DNA from: CAJQHT01 sp038123275 | Lineage (GTDB): Bacteria > Pseudomonadota > Alphaproteobacteria > Rickettsiales > UBA1997 | Assembly (NCBI GenBank): GCA_038123275.1 | Contig: JAYORG010000014.1 | Coordinates: 1-42,690, forward strand | Length of the DNA stretch: 42,690 nt | Reading direction: 5' to 3' | Part shown: piece by piece, positions 7,427-15,830 of the stretch | Position numbering within the stretch: position 1 is the stretch's first letter | Layout of the letters: the number at the start of each line of letters is the position of its first letter | Position numbers and translations under genes: made by a program | Notes under the pieces: model-generated | Databases searched by the model: none | The model's input: only the letters and a program-made list of their open reading frames with translations | What the model was told of the DNA's origin: nothing

Positions 7427-8605
7427 TTATCTTGTAGCTTTTTGCTTAATATTATAATTATTATACATACTCATCAACGGCTCATCATCCACATGAAAAA
7501 CTTCTTGATCAGATTCAAAACCATTAAAATTAGTCGCCATGGTTTTAGCATAAGCACCCATTTGGCCAATTTCAATATAATCTCCTTCACAAATATCATC
7601 TGGAAGATAAAATGGACCCTTCATAAAATCAAGAGAATCACACGTTGGACCATAAAAACTAAAAGGAGATAAATTTGCTGATTGTTTTTTATTCTTTCTT
7701 ATTAAAGAAGTTGGGAATATGAAATTAGGAGTCCCTGCATCAAATAAACTGCCGTAAGTGCCATCGTTAATATATAGAATATTGCCCCTTTTTAATTCAA
7801 CGCGTACAATCAAGGACATACTTTCTGCAACCAATGCTCTACCTGGCTCTGCTAGTAATTTGATATTTTTATAATTTTTTATCTTTATGAATTCTTGGTG
7901 AATTACAGCAAAATACTCATCTAGATTTGGCGGAACCATGCCAGGATATATTGATGGAAAACCTCCTCCAACATTAAAATAATCAATTTCCACTCCTAGC
8001 CGCTCTATAACTCCATTGATGATTTTTATTGAGTTTTTATAAGCATTAGGATGCATGGTTTGAGAACCGCAATGAAAACATATTCCAAGCTTCTCACTAT
8101 ATTTTTTTGTCTCCAAAATAAGATTTGGAGCGTCTTTTAGGTTAATCCCAAATTTATCAGATAAGCTGATTTCAGCGTAAGTATTAGGAATTGATAACCT
8201 AACATGTAATGCTAAATCTTTGGCATTATTGGTTTCTTCCATAATTTTTTGTAATTCATCATGGCTATCTAAAGAAAAATGACGCACATTATATTTATAG
8301 TAAGATTCTCTTATTGCATATCTGGATTTAACAGGATGCATAAAGTAAATTTTAGCTTCTGAGGAAAAGTTATAAATCTTTGCAGCTTCTTCTAAAGATG
8401 CGACATCATAAGATTTAATACCCCTATTCAATAAAGCACTCAAAATATAATCATCTGGATTGGTTTTAACGGCGTAAAGCAATTCTGCATCTAAATTACG
8501 AGTAAAGAAATCTGTAGATTTTGCTAGTGTGTGTGGCCTAAATACAAAAACTGGCTTATAATTTGCATTTTCTATTATTGATGAAATATTCGTATTTTTA
8601 CCCAC
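7427..8605 (-). CDS. Ornithine (or lysine/ornithine) decarboxylase, PLP-dependent, fold III
   Basis: PLP enzyme of the eukaryotic-type ornithine/diaminopimelate decarboxylase family (392 residues), expected to make putrescine from ornithine. It shows the PLP lysine in YAVKTNP (K47), FHCGSQ (H178), the glycine loop GGGFPS (213-218), EPGRALVAE (253-261) and YGPTCDSLD with the active-site Cys322-Asp323. Start is GTG at 8605; an in-frame stop lies a few codons upstream and no ATG is nearer. It heads the operon ODC - DHS-like - agmatinase with 1 bp and -8 bp junctions. The promoter lies in the 151-bp divergent region carrying the FNR-like palindrome. Lysine specificity cannot be excluded. Confidence 0.92.
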   Translation of the reverse strand: MGKNTNISSIIENANYKPVFVFRPHTLAKSTDFFTRNLDAELLYAVKTNPDDYILSALLNRGIKSYDVASLEEAAKIYNFSSEAKIYFMHPVKSRYAIRESYYKYNVRHFSLDSHDELQKIMEETNNAKDLALHVRLSIPNTYAEISLSDKFGINLKDAPNLILETKKYSEKLGICFHCGSQTMHPNAYKNSIKIINGVIERLGVEIDYFNVGGGFPSIYPGMVPPNLDEYFAVIHQEFIKIKNYKNIKLLAEPGRALVAESMSLIVRVELKRGNILYINDGTYGSLFDAGTPNFIFPTSLIRKNKKQSANLSPFSFYGPTCDSLDFMKGPFYLPDDICEGDYIEIGQMGAYAKTMATNFNGFESDQEVFHVDDEPLMSMYNNYNIKQKATR

Positions 8606-8681
8606 TAATTTTTAGTCACTAATAAATTGTTACTCAAGATTTTGAAAAGATAAAATTTAATAATTTATAATTTTAAGAAAT

Positions 8682-8695
8682 TTGACGATCGTCAA
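8682..8695. promoter_or_regulatory. FNR/FixK-like palindromic operator TTGACGATCGTCAA
   Basis: A perfect 14-bp palindrome of the form TTGAC-N4-GTCAA, as expected for FNR/FixK-type regulators, between the divergent decarboxylase operon and the small secreted protein gene. On the plus strand a TATAAT at 8716-8721 places its centre at about -40 from the likely start, close to the -41.5 of class II activation. On the minus strand it overlaps a possible -35. An FNR-type regulator is encoded at 4640-5413. Confidence 0.6.
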
Positions 8696-8715
8696 GTTTT
8701 ACAAAAGAAACTAAA

Positions 8716-8721
8716 TATAAT
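8716..8721 (+). promoter_or_regulatory. -10 box (TATAAT) for the small secreted protein gene
   Basis: A consensus TATAAT about 20 bp downstream of the FNR-like palindrome and 35 bp before the ATG at 8757. An AGGAG ribosome-binding site follows at 8746-8750. The -35 is poor apart from the palindrome itself, which fits an activator-dependent promoter. Confidence 0.5.
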
Positions 8722-8756
8722 TTGTAGTTTTATTAACTTAAATTTAGGAGAAGTCC

Positions 8757-8984
8757 ATGTATAAATTACTATTAAAATCTTTTTTGAGTTTTACTTTTTT
8801 AACCTTATTATCCCTTAATAGTTGGGCTAATGGTGAGATTATGGACAAAGAGCAAGCCACTCAATATTGCGATGATGCTACTTATGACAAAATTGGTGAC
8901 GGTGACGATTGGGAAGTTATATTTGATCAATGCATGAAAGAGCATGGTTTTGGAACTCAGGATGACGAAGAGTCTGATAGTTAG
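8757..8984 (+). CDS. Small secreted acidic protein, unknown function
   Basis: A 75-residue ORF with a strong ribosome-binding site (AGGAG at 8746-8750, six bases before the ATG). Residues 1-24 form a typical signal peptide: KLLLK, a hydrophobic stretch, then a likely cleavage after SWA. The mature part is about 50 residues, very acidic at its end (QDDEESDS), with two cysteines (in QYCDDA and DQCMKEH) spaced for a single disulfide. I recognise no family. It diverges from the polyamine operon and shares its FNR-like operator, so co-regulation is plausible. Its sound start signals make it a believable gene despite its size. Confidence 0.72.
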   Translation: MYKLLLKSFLSFTFLTLLSLNSWANGEIMDKEQATQYCDDATYDKIGDGDDWEVIFDQCMKEHGFGTQDDEESDS

Positions 8985-9345
8985 TTGTTTTAAATATCAG
9001 CTTAATTATAAACGAAATTTAGGTTTTGGATGCCATATAAAGGTAAAAAGTGAAAAACCATAAAATAGGCTATTTTTCATAATTTTCTAGATTATTAGAA
9101 ACATCTCCTGTAAAACCATATAGGTACTGCTTTTTATAAGAGTAGGGCAGTAGTTAGAAAAACAGGTAAAACGCTCCATCAAGATCGTCATTACGAACTT
9201 TGAGGTCATCTTGTGAAGTGCCCTGAAGCCATATAAATAAAGGCTTTATAAAACAGAGTGACGGTTCGTAAAGTTACCCCTTCGCAGCACCAGCTTATAT
9301 ATTTTGTATATTTATCTAATATCATTTTAAATGTTAGGTAAGATG
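8985..9345. other. 361-bp non-coding region with imperfect inverted repeats
   Basis: No convincing gene on either strand. CATTACGAAC (9189-9198) and GTTCGTAAAG (9264-9273) pair at 9 of 10 positions. Between them is a short hairpin, AAGCC (9226-9230) with GGCTT (9242-9246). ACTGC near 9125 pairs with GCAGT near 9147. This resembles a decayed MITE or palindromic repeat. It separates a plus-strand gene from a minus-strand gene end, so it could also serve as a bidirectional terminator. Confidence 0.45.
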
Positions 9346-11562
9346 CTAACCATAGGATGTATTCTCTTGGATTTTAGGCTTTAACCATTTTAACAAGGCT
9401 ATTTCAAGACTTTCTTTTGTAAAGGGTTTGGATATATAATCATCCATATTTGCATTTAGGCATTTTTCTCTATCGCTTTTAAGAGCATTTGCTGTAATTG
9501 CAATTATGGGGGTTCTATTAATATGATTTTTATTTTCCCATCTTCTAATTAGGCGTGTAGCTTCATATCCATCCATTTCTGGCATCTGACAGTCCATTAA
9601 TATAATGTCAAAATTTTGTTTTCTATTCTGTTCAACGGCTTCTTTACCATTTGCTGCTGGAGTTATTTTGCATCCATATTTTTTAAGAGTATAAATCATA
9701 AATACTTGATTTACGTAGTTATCTTCGGCCAGTAATATAGAGATATTATTTAGATTTAGAATTTTTGTGTTGTCGGCATTGTTATTTTGTTTTTGTTCAA
9801 TTTGAATTTTATCTTCATTGGCAATTTTTAATTTTATAGTAAAGTAAAATTCAGAGCCTTTATTTTCTATACTTTTTACATCAATATCTCCCTGCATCAT
9901 TTCAGATAGTTCTTTACATATAGATAATCCTAGTCCAGTACCACCATATTGACGAGTAGTGCTAATATCAGCTTGATTGAATTTAGAGAAAATTATTTTA
10001 ACTTTATCTTCAGAGATTCCTATTCCTTGATCTATAACAGATATCTTAATTAAAATACTATTATCGATTTGTTTTATTTTATTAAATACAACATTAATAT
10101 TTCCTTCTTCTGTAAATTTAATGGCGTTATGAATTAGATTAAATAGTATTTGCTTAATACGTCCATAATCTCCAATTAAAAATTTAGGTATTTGCTCGTC
10201 ATAATCAGTATTTAAGTTAAGATTTTTCTCTGTAGCTTTTATAGACATTAAATCAACAACATCATTAGATATTTTTTTTAGACTAAAGGTTGCATCTTCA
10301 AGCATTATTTTTCCGGCTTCAATTTTAGAAAGATCTAGTATATTATTAATAATTTGCATCATATTGTCTGAAGAATTTATAATTAGATCGGTGTATTTTT
10401 TTTGTTTTTGATTAAGTTTAGTTCCAGACAATAAGCTTGCCATTCCAATTATACCATTCATTGGTGTGCGAATTTCATGGCTCATATTAGCAAGAAATTC
10501 TGACTTTGCTTTATTGGCAGATTCTGCTAGTTCTTTTGATTTTTTTAATTCTTTTTCTTGTATTGTTCTTTCATGTATATCGCTTAAAGATCCTGCCATT
10601 CTAATAGGTTTGTCATTTTTATCCCATATAGCCTGTCCTTTAGATTCAAACCAATGCCATTGGCCAGATTTCTTTTTCATTCTATGTTTTACAATATATT
10701 CTGTTTTATATTTTAAATGCTTATCAAGAGTATCGTAGACAGCTTTTTTATCATCTGGATGCAATCTGTTATCAAATTCATCAAAGCGATATTCAATTTC
10801 ATCTGGTTTATAGCCAAGTAATTTTTTCCAACGGTTGGAAAAAATTACTTTATTTGTTACCATGTCCCAGTCCCACATTCCATCTCCAGCACCTTGCCAG
10901 CAAAGTTCAAGTCTTTCTCTATTTTCTTCTATTTTTTTAGTTTGTTTTTTAATTTTTTGTTCTAATTCAAGGTGAATAACCTTTAACTGATCTTCATTAA
11001 TTTTACGTTCTATAGATAGGCCAATTTGTATCCCTATATAAGACATATCATGAATCATTTCTTCGTCTGGACTTATTATTTTATCCGAGAAAAATTCTAA
11101 TATAGCAAATATTTTATTTTGTACAATAATTGGTATTGCAAATCCAGCATGCACACCTATATCAATGGCATATTTTGCCCTTGGAAAATTATTATTATTT
11201 TGTACATCTTCTATCCATACGGGTTTTTTTAGTTTAAGAGATACTCCTGGCAGTCCAATTCCTATTTTAAAATTGGTGTTTTTAGTAACTTTCTTAAAGT
11301 TAGAAAATTTATTTACATTTTTTGGACACCATATATTAGATGGCGTTAAAATATTCTGATCTTTGTTAAATAAGTAAACATGACCTACTGGCCAAGACAT
11401 AAAGCGACAAATTTTATCAATGCTAATTTGTAATTTATTTTCTATGCTATTAGAAGTATTTGTGTCTAAAATGATTTCTTGAGTTAGCTTTAAGATAGAA
11501 TTTTTTTCTTTAACTAAATCTTGTAAATCATTATTTGTTAATAGTGAGTATTTGTTTGTCAT
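9346..11562 (-). CDS. Hybrid sensor histidine kinase (GAF-PAS-HisKA-HATPase-REC)
   Basis: Cytosolic hybrid kinase of 738 residues with no membrane segment. Domains: GAF-like sensor (about 35-185), a charged coiled-coil linker (190-218), PAS with PAC (about 219-333, with WDWD and LHPDD), HisKA with phospho-acceptor H362 in MSHEIRTPMNG, HATPase with N-box NLIHNAIKF (about 475), DQGIGIS and GGTGLGLSI, then a C-terminal receiver (about 607-730) with acceptor D657 in ILMDCQMPEMDG and the conserved SKPF lysine. All catalytic residues are present. A separate histidine phosphotransferase and output regulator would be needed; neither is in the window. It diverges from the G1P-dehydrogenase-like gene. 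Confidence 0.95.
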   Translation of the reverse strand: MTNKYSLLTNNDLQDLVKEKNSILKLTQEIILDTNTSNSIENKLQISIDKICRFMSWPVGHVYLFNKDQNILTPSNIWCPKNVNKFSNFKKVTKNTNFKIGIGLPGVSLKLKKPVWIEDVQNNNNFPRAKYAIDIGVHAGFAIPIIVQNKIFAILEFFSDKIISPDEEMIHDMSYIGIQIGLSIERKINEDQLKVIHLELEQKIKKQTKKIEENRERLELCWQGAGDGMWDWDMVTNKVIFSNRWKKLLGYKPDEIEYRFDEFDNRLHPDDKKAVYDTLDKHLKYKTEYIVKHRMKKKSGQWHWFESKGQAIWDKNDKPIRMAGSLSDIHERTIQEKELKKSKELAESANKAKSEFLANMSHEIRTPMNGIIGMASLLSGTKLNQKQKKYTDLIINSSDNMMQIINNILDLSKIEAGKIMLEDATFSLKKISNDVVDLMSIKATEKNLNLNTDYDEQIPKFLIGDYGRIKQILFNLIHNAIKFTEEGNINVVFNKIKQIDNSILIKISVIDQGIGISEDKVKIIFSKFNQADISTTRQYGGTGLGLSICKELSEMMQGDIDVKSIENKGSEFYFTIKLKIANEDKIQIEQKQNNNADNTKILNLNNISILLAEDNYVNQVFMIYTLKKYGCKITPAANGKEAVEQNRKQNFDIILMDCQMPEMDGYEATRLIRRWENKNHINRTPIIAITANALKSDREKCLNANMDDYISKPFTKESLEIALLKWLKPKIQENTSYG

Positions 11563-11689
11563 TGTTTAATCTATTGTCTAAAATTATTAAGAGATTAGAT
11601 TGACAAATTGACAATAACATAAATAATTTACTTTCCAAGTAATTAGCTTGGTTGATGGTTTATTGTGTCGAAATATAGCACTTACTAAA

Positions 11690-12907
11690 ATGGTAAAGCA
11701 GTTAATTGAAGATTTAATAAAACAATATTCTATACCTATTAAGGAAGTTTTAATTGAGTCTAAATTAGTAGGGCGTATAGATGAATTAATAAATGGTTTG
11801 GGCTTTAATGATATAAACATTTTATTGGTTAGCGATCAAAATCTTAAGCATATTTTGGTTGATGTATCCAAGAATGTTAAAAGTAATAAAGTTGCCAAGT
11901 TAGTTTTAAATTATCCTAAGGCTGATGATGAAAATATTGATTTAATCTTATCTAAGTGTCAAAATATTAATTTGATACTCGCCATAGGGTCGGGAACAAT
12001 CAATGACTTGTGTAAAATTGCCTCTTTTAAGAAAAATATTCCTTATGTAGTAATTGCTAGTGCCCCTTCAATGAATGGTTATGCCTCTGCTAATGCATCT
12101 ATTTTATCTAAAGGTCATAAAAAATCTTTCATAGCTCGTCAGGCACAAGCAATATATTTTGATTTAGATGTAATATCAAAAGCTCCAAAGAATTTGATTA
12201 AAGCTGGAATAGGGGACAGCTTATGTTATTATAGTTGTCATTTTGATTGGTTATTATCACATTTAGTTGCAGGAACTGATTTTAATGTTAAGGTTTTTGA
12301 AATTTTAAAGCCTCTTCAAGAAAAATTAATTAATTTTAGAGGAGACATTACAGACAGAGATTTTATTGAGCTGCTTTGTAAAATTTTAACAGTTTCTGGC
12401 TTTACTATGTATTTATGCAAGGGAAGTTATCCCGCTAGTCAAGGGGAACATCTAATAGCTCATTTTCTAGAAATGAAATATCCAGAAATCTTAAAAAATT
12501 ATTTTCATGGTGAACAAATTGCTATTACAACTTTAACTATGATAGGAATTCAAGAAAGTTTTCTAAAATTAAGAAGGCTAGAACTAAAAAATAACAAAGT
12601 AGATTTAGAATATCTAAAAAATTTATTTAATGGAGATGTACATATTGCAAATGAGTGTTTAGAAGAAATGAAGAAAAAAGCGTTTTTAAAAATTAATTTA
12701 AAAAAAGTAAATGAAGATCTAGATATTATCAAAAAAAAGTTAGCTAAAACTACAATTAGTAAGAAGAAAATGTTAGAAATTTATGATAGATTTAATCTTT
12801 TGCAAAGTAATCAAGATTTAAAAATAGCAAATATTTTCTATAAAGAGGCTATTAATAATTCTCATTTAATTAGGAATAGACTCACCACTTTAGATTTTAA
12901 GATTTAA
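11690..12907 (+). CDS. sn-glycerol-1-phosphate dehydrogenase-like protein (AraM/Fe-ADH family)
   Basis: Metal-dependent dehydrogenase of the glycerol-1-phosphate/AraM branch, which reduces dihydroxyacetone phosphate using NAD(P)H. Visible are the nucleotide-binding LAIGSGTINDLCK, then SAPSMNGYASANASI (AraM proteins have SAPSMDGYAS), and probable metal ligands in AGIGDSL (Asp), GEHLIAH (His) and YFHGEQIA (His). The frame is open to a TTG at 11648, but the ATG at 11690 is preferred; 405 residues fits AraM (~394). The last ~100 residues are lysine-rich and poorly conserved. G1P synthesis is typical of archaeal lipids but AraM-like enzymes occur in bacteria. The product's use here is unknown. Confidence 0.82.
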   Translation: MVKQLIEDLIKQYSIPIKEVLIESKLVGRIDELINGLGFNDINILLVSDQNLKHILVDVSKNVKSNKVAKLVLNYPKADDENIDLILSKCQNINLILAIGSGTINDLCKIASFKKNIPYVVIASAPSMNGYASANASILSKGHKKSFIARQAQAIYFDLDVISKAPKNLIKAGIGDSLCYYSCHFDWLLSHLVAGTDFNVKVFEILKPLQEKLINFRGDITDRDFIELLCKILTVSGFTMYLCKGSYPASQGEHLIAHFLEMKYPEILKNYFHGEQIAITTLTMIGIQESFLKLRRLELKNNKVDLEYLKNLFNGDVHIANECLEEMKKKAFLKINLKKVNEDLDIIKKKLAKTTISKKKMLEIYDRFNLLQSNQDLKIANIFYKEAINNSHLIRNRLTTLDFKI

Positions 12908-13030
12908 TACATACCATAATTTTGAAATTAACAATATTTTTCATTTGTTTTTTTAACTATTAATTGTAACATTCTTCTCTTATATTTTTTAAGGAATTTA
13001 GTTAATTTTGAAACAAAAAACATCTTAATA

Positions 13031-14401
13031 ATGTTAAATAAAACACTTCAAAAGGGTTTTTTTATTCCTGCAATATTTTCTTGTTTGTTTTCTGTTTTTA
13101 TGACTCAGCCATCTTATGGTCAATATATTTATGGGGATGGGTCTGATGCTTCTGATATATCACCTTTAATGACAGCTGTTAATTCTGGGGATGTTGATGG
13201 TGTAAAGTTTTTTTCTAAGGCCGGAAGATCTGTTATTGATAAGAAAAATATTGGTGGTGCCACAGCTCTTCATATAGCATCAAGAAATAAAAATTTAGAA
13301 ATTGTACAAATATTGATTAATAGTGGTGCTGATGTTAATGTTCAAGATAATGATAAATGGACACCTCTAATGCGAGCTGCAGCAAATTCTAATCCAGATA
13401 TTACATTAGAACTACTTAAGAATGGGGCAAATGCAGATCAAAAAAACTCTGTTGGTGAAACAGCAATGATTCATTCTGCTAATTCAGGATGTTTTTCTTG
13501 CTTAGAGGCGGTATTAAAATATATTGATTATGAAAAAGTTAGCAAATATTTACTTGATGATCAATTTGATGAAGCATTTCTAATAGCTAACAGAAAGGAT
13601 GATTCTAAAACCAAAGCTATTTTAACCCATTATAAGGATAGAATAGGTCGAGAAGATTATCCTTCTTCTTCTGAGTTGCCAAATTTAAGTAACAATGATG
13701 ATTTATCCGATATTATAGATGTGTCAGAAGATAACTCAGGTTTAAAAGATTATACTTTGAAAGATCAGTCAGTATTAAAGCCAGTTATAGAAGAATCTTT
13801 TCCAATTCTACCTTCTGATTCAAAGAAAAAATTTAAAATGAAAAATGATAAGTCATCTTCTATGGGCTATTTAAAAAAAGATAAGGTACAGGAAAATAAT
13901 GATGATGCTGTAATGAAAGATAATGAAAATGGTCAAAAGATTTTCTTTTTTAATAAAGAAGCTATTGATAACAAGGAGCAGGGCAACTCTAAAGAAACAG
14001 AAATTGATCAAAAGAGATCTTTTTTCTTTAAAAGGAGTAGCAAGGATGCAGATGAAGAGATTATGGCTAAAGAAGAACCGGTAGTAAATAAGGAAAAAGA
14101 AAATAATCAAAAGAGATCTTTTTTCTTTAAAAGGAGCAGCAAGGATGAAGATAAAGAAGTTATGGCTAAAGAAGAACCAGTAGTAATTAAAAAGGAAGAG
14201 GGTCAGAAAAAATCTTTCTTCTCTTTCTTTAAAGCAAAAGAGAAGATGAAAGCAGAAGAATTAGAGGATGTACAAAAAAAGAAGTTTAGTTTTAAAAGAA
14301 GCTCTGCAAAAGAAAATAAGGAAATCTCATTAGAGGGTCAGAGCAGCGGTAATAAAGAGCAGAGTTTTTCTTTTAAGAGGATTAAGGATCTGCAGAACTA
14401 G
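13031..14401 (+). CDS. Exported ankyrin-repeat protein with FFFKR C-terminal repeats
   Basis: A 456-residue protein with an N-terminal signal peptide (about 1-31, ending PSYGQ), three to four ankyrin repeats (about 43-185, e.g. GGATALHIASRNKNLEIVQ and DKWTPLMRAAANSNPD), and a long, charged, probably disordered tail. From about residue 302 the tail repeats a unit beginning QK-x-FFFK; units start near 302, 327, 360, 392, 415 and 444. Two of them (QKRSFFFKRSSKD..) are almost identical and correspond to a 99-bp DNA period (14007 and 14106). Ankyrin proteins in this lineage are often host-interaction factors, but a Sec signal suggests a periplasmic or surface location. Function unknown. Confidence 0.85.
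   Translation: MLNKTLQKGFFIPAIFSCLFSVFMTQPSYGQYIYGDGSDASDISPLMTAVNSGDVDGVKFFSKAGRSVIDKKNIGGATALHIASRNKNLEIVQILINSGADVNVQDNDKWTPLMRAAANSNPDITLELLKNGANADQKNSVGETAMIHSANSGCFSCLEAVLKYIDYEKVSKYLLDDQFDEAFLIANRKDDSKTKAILTHYKDRIGREDYPSSSELPNLSNNDDLSDIIDVSEDNSGLKDYTLKDQSVLKPVIEESFPILPSDSKKKFKMKNDKSSSMGYLKKDKVQENNDDAVMKDNENGQKIFFFNKEAIDNKEQGNSKETEIDQKRSFFFKRSSKDADEEIMAKEEPVVNKEKENNQKRSFFFKRSSKDEDKEVMAKEEPVVIKKEEGQKKSFFSFFKAKEKMKAEELEDVQKKKFSFKRSSAKENKEISLEGQSSGNKEQSFSFKRIKDLQN
14007..14136 (+). repeat. 99-bp-period tandem repeat inside the ankyrin gene
   Basis: A 31-bp run (14007-14037) recurs perfectly at 14106-14136. It encodes the QKRSFFFKR segment, and the following ~70 bp are also very similar (SSKDxDxExMAKEEPVV). 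This indicates a recent in-frame duplication, with older diverged units on either side. Confidence 0.75.
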
Positions 14402-14469
14402 TCTGTCAATAATAATTGCAAGAAGTTTTTATTTCAAAGAGTCATTAAATTTACCTCTAAATAAAAGAT

Positions 14470-15330
14470 ATGGGTATTGATATAAAGAAAATATTTAAAT
14501 TATCATCAATAGCTATTGTCTTCTTGATGGTGGCAATTATCTCTTATCTTTTGATTAAAAAGACTCCCCAAATTGGTATTATAGCTGCTCTTCCACAAGA
14601 ATTAGATATGATTATTGATGTTCTTGATGATAAAGAGGTTGTAAAGTTATATGATAAGAAAGTTTATAAGGGGAAAATAGGCAATATAAATGTTATTGCA
14701 ATGTTAGGTGATATGGGAAAGGTTAATGCTAGTATTTCTTCGCAGTTATTGATGTCTAATTTTAAATTAGATACTTTAATTGTTACAGGGTTAGCTGGTG
14801 GTCTAAATTCAGAATATGAAATAGGTGATATAGTTTTTGCGAAAGAAGTTTTTCAGCATGATTATGGCTTTTTAGGTGAAAATGGTTTTGTAACTCATTC
14901 AATTGGATCTATGCCAGAAATTGGCATTGGTGTAGATAGAAGTTTTTTTGTTAATACAAATGTGATAGATTTTGATATATACAAAGACACTAAATTAATA
15001 CAACCCTCATTTGCTTTGGTACCAGTGGATGGTAAAAATAGAAAGCCACAAATTCATTCAGGAGTAATTGCAACAGGAGATCAATTTATCGCTAACGATA
15101 AAAGAAAGAGTGAATTAATAGAATTAGGGGCGGATCTTGTAGAAATGGAGGGAGCTGCTATAGCTCAGGTTGCTTTGTTGTTTAATGTGCCAATTTTAAT
15201 TATTCGTACTATTTCAGACAAAGCAGGTTTTAAAGCAAAATTAGATTTTCCAGCTTTTATAGATCTGGTTTCTGAAAATAATGCAAAGACAATAGTTTAT
15301 TTGCTCCAATCAGAAATTTTATTAAAATAA
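14470..15330 (+). CDS. Membrane-anchored MTA/SAH nucleosidase-like protein
   Basis: Purine nucleoside phosphorylase superfamily member closest to 5'-methylthioadenosine/S-adenosylhomocysteine nucleosidase. It shows IGIIAALPQELDMI (catalytic Glu position), TGLAGGLN, DLVEMEGAAIAQVA (substrate-binding Glu) and RTISDKA (catalytic Asp). Residues 1-12 are basic and 13-31 are a single hydrophobic segment. That would tether the enzyme and, with a positive N-terminus inside, place the catalytic domain in the periplasm. Cytosolic MTANs lack this anchor and are ~230 residues; this one is 286. It is followed one base later by the DUF985 cupin, so the two are probably co-transcribed. It may salvage external or leaked nucleosides. 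Confidence 0.85.
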   Translation: MGIDIKKIFKLSSIAIVFLMVAIISYLLIKKTPQIGIIAALPQELDMIIDVLDDKEVVKLYDKKVYKGKIGNINVIAMLGDMGKVNASISSQLLMSNFKLDTLIVTGLAGGLNSEYEIGDIVFAKEVFQHDYGFLGENGFVTHSIGSMPEIGIGVDRSFFVNTNVIDFDIYKDTKLIQPSFALVPVDGKNRKPQIHSGVIATGDQFIANDKRKSELIELGADLVEMEGAAIAQVALLFNVPILIIRTISDKAGFKAKLDFPAFIDLVSENNAKTIVYLLQSEILLK

Positions 15331-15331
15331 T

Positions 15332-15826
15332 ATGCATAGTAGGGCTTTAGAATTAATTAATAATCTTAAGCTTATAAAACATCCCGAAGGAGGTTATTAT
15401 AGAGAAATATTTCGTTCTCCTGTAAAAGTTTATTCACAAATGGTTAATGATTATAGGCAGGCGATAACAGATATTTATTTTTTATTGCCAAAAGGGGAGG
15501 TAAGTAAATTTCATAATGTTTTGCATGATGAAATATGGCATTTTTATGAAGGAGATCCAATTATATTGCATTGCACTAATATAAGAGGAGATAATTATAA
15601 ATCTTATACTCTTGGAAGTGGAAATAAATTAATTACCAATTACAAAGCTGTTATTAATGGTGGGCATTGGCAAGCTGCAGAAACAATTGGTGATTGTAGT
15701 TTAATGGGATGTACAGTGGGAGCAGGATTTGATTTTAAAGATTTTAAACTTTTAACCAAGGAGTCAGAGGTTGCTAAGGTAATAAGAAAAAATTCTTTAA
15801 ACGATTTAACAAGATTTATTGGATAA
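15332..15826 (+). CDS. Cupin, DUF985 family
   Basis: A 164-residue protein covering the whole DUF985 (cupin_5) domain: LIKHPEGGYYREIFRS near the N-terminus, a central KFHNVLHDEIWHFYEGDP with the likely metal-binding His/Glu residues, and GHWQAAE and GCTVGAGFDF in the C-terminal strands. The biochemical role of this family is unsettled; structures show a beta-barrel sugar- or nucleotide-binding fold. It starts one base after the nucleosidase-like gene and probably shares its transcript. Confidence 0.9.
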   Translation: MHSRALELINNLKLIKHPEGGYYREIFRSPVKVYSQMVNDYRQAITDIYFLLPKGEVSKFHNVLHDEIWHFYEGDPIILHCTNIRGDNYKSYTLGSGNKLITNYKAVINGGHWQAAETIGDCSLMGCTVGAGFDFKDFKLLTKESEVAKVIRKNSLNDLTRFIG

Positions 15827-15830
15827 GTTT

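Noticed and set aside
11648..11689. TTG start of the G1P-dehydrogenase-like gene
   Set aside because: The extra 14 residues are not family-like; the ATG at 11690 is a better start.
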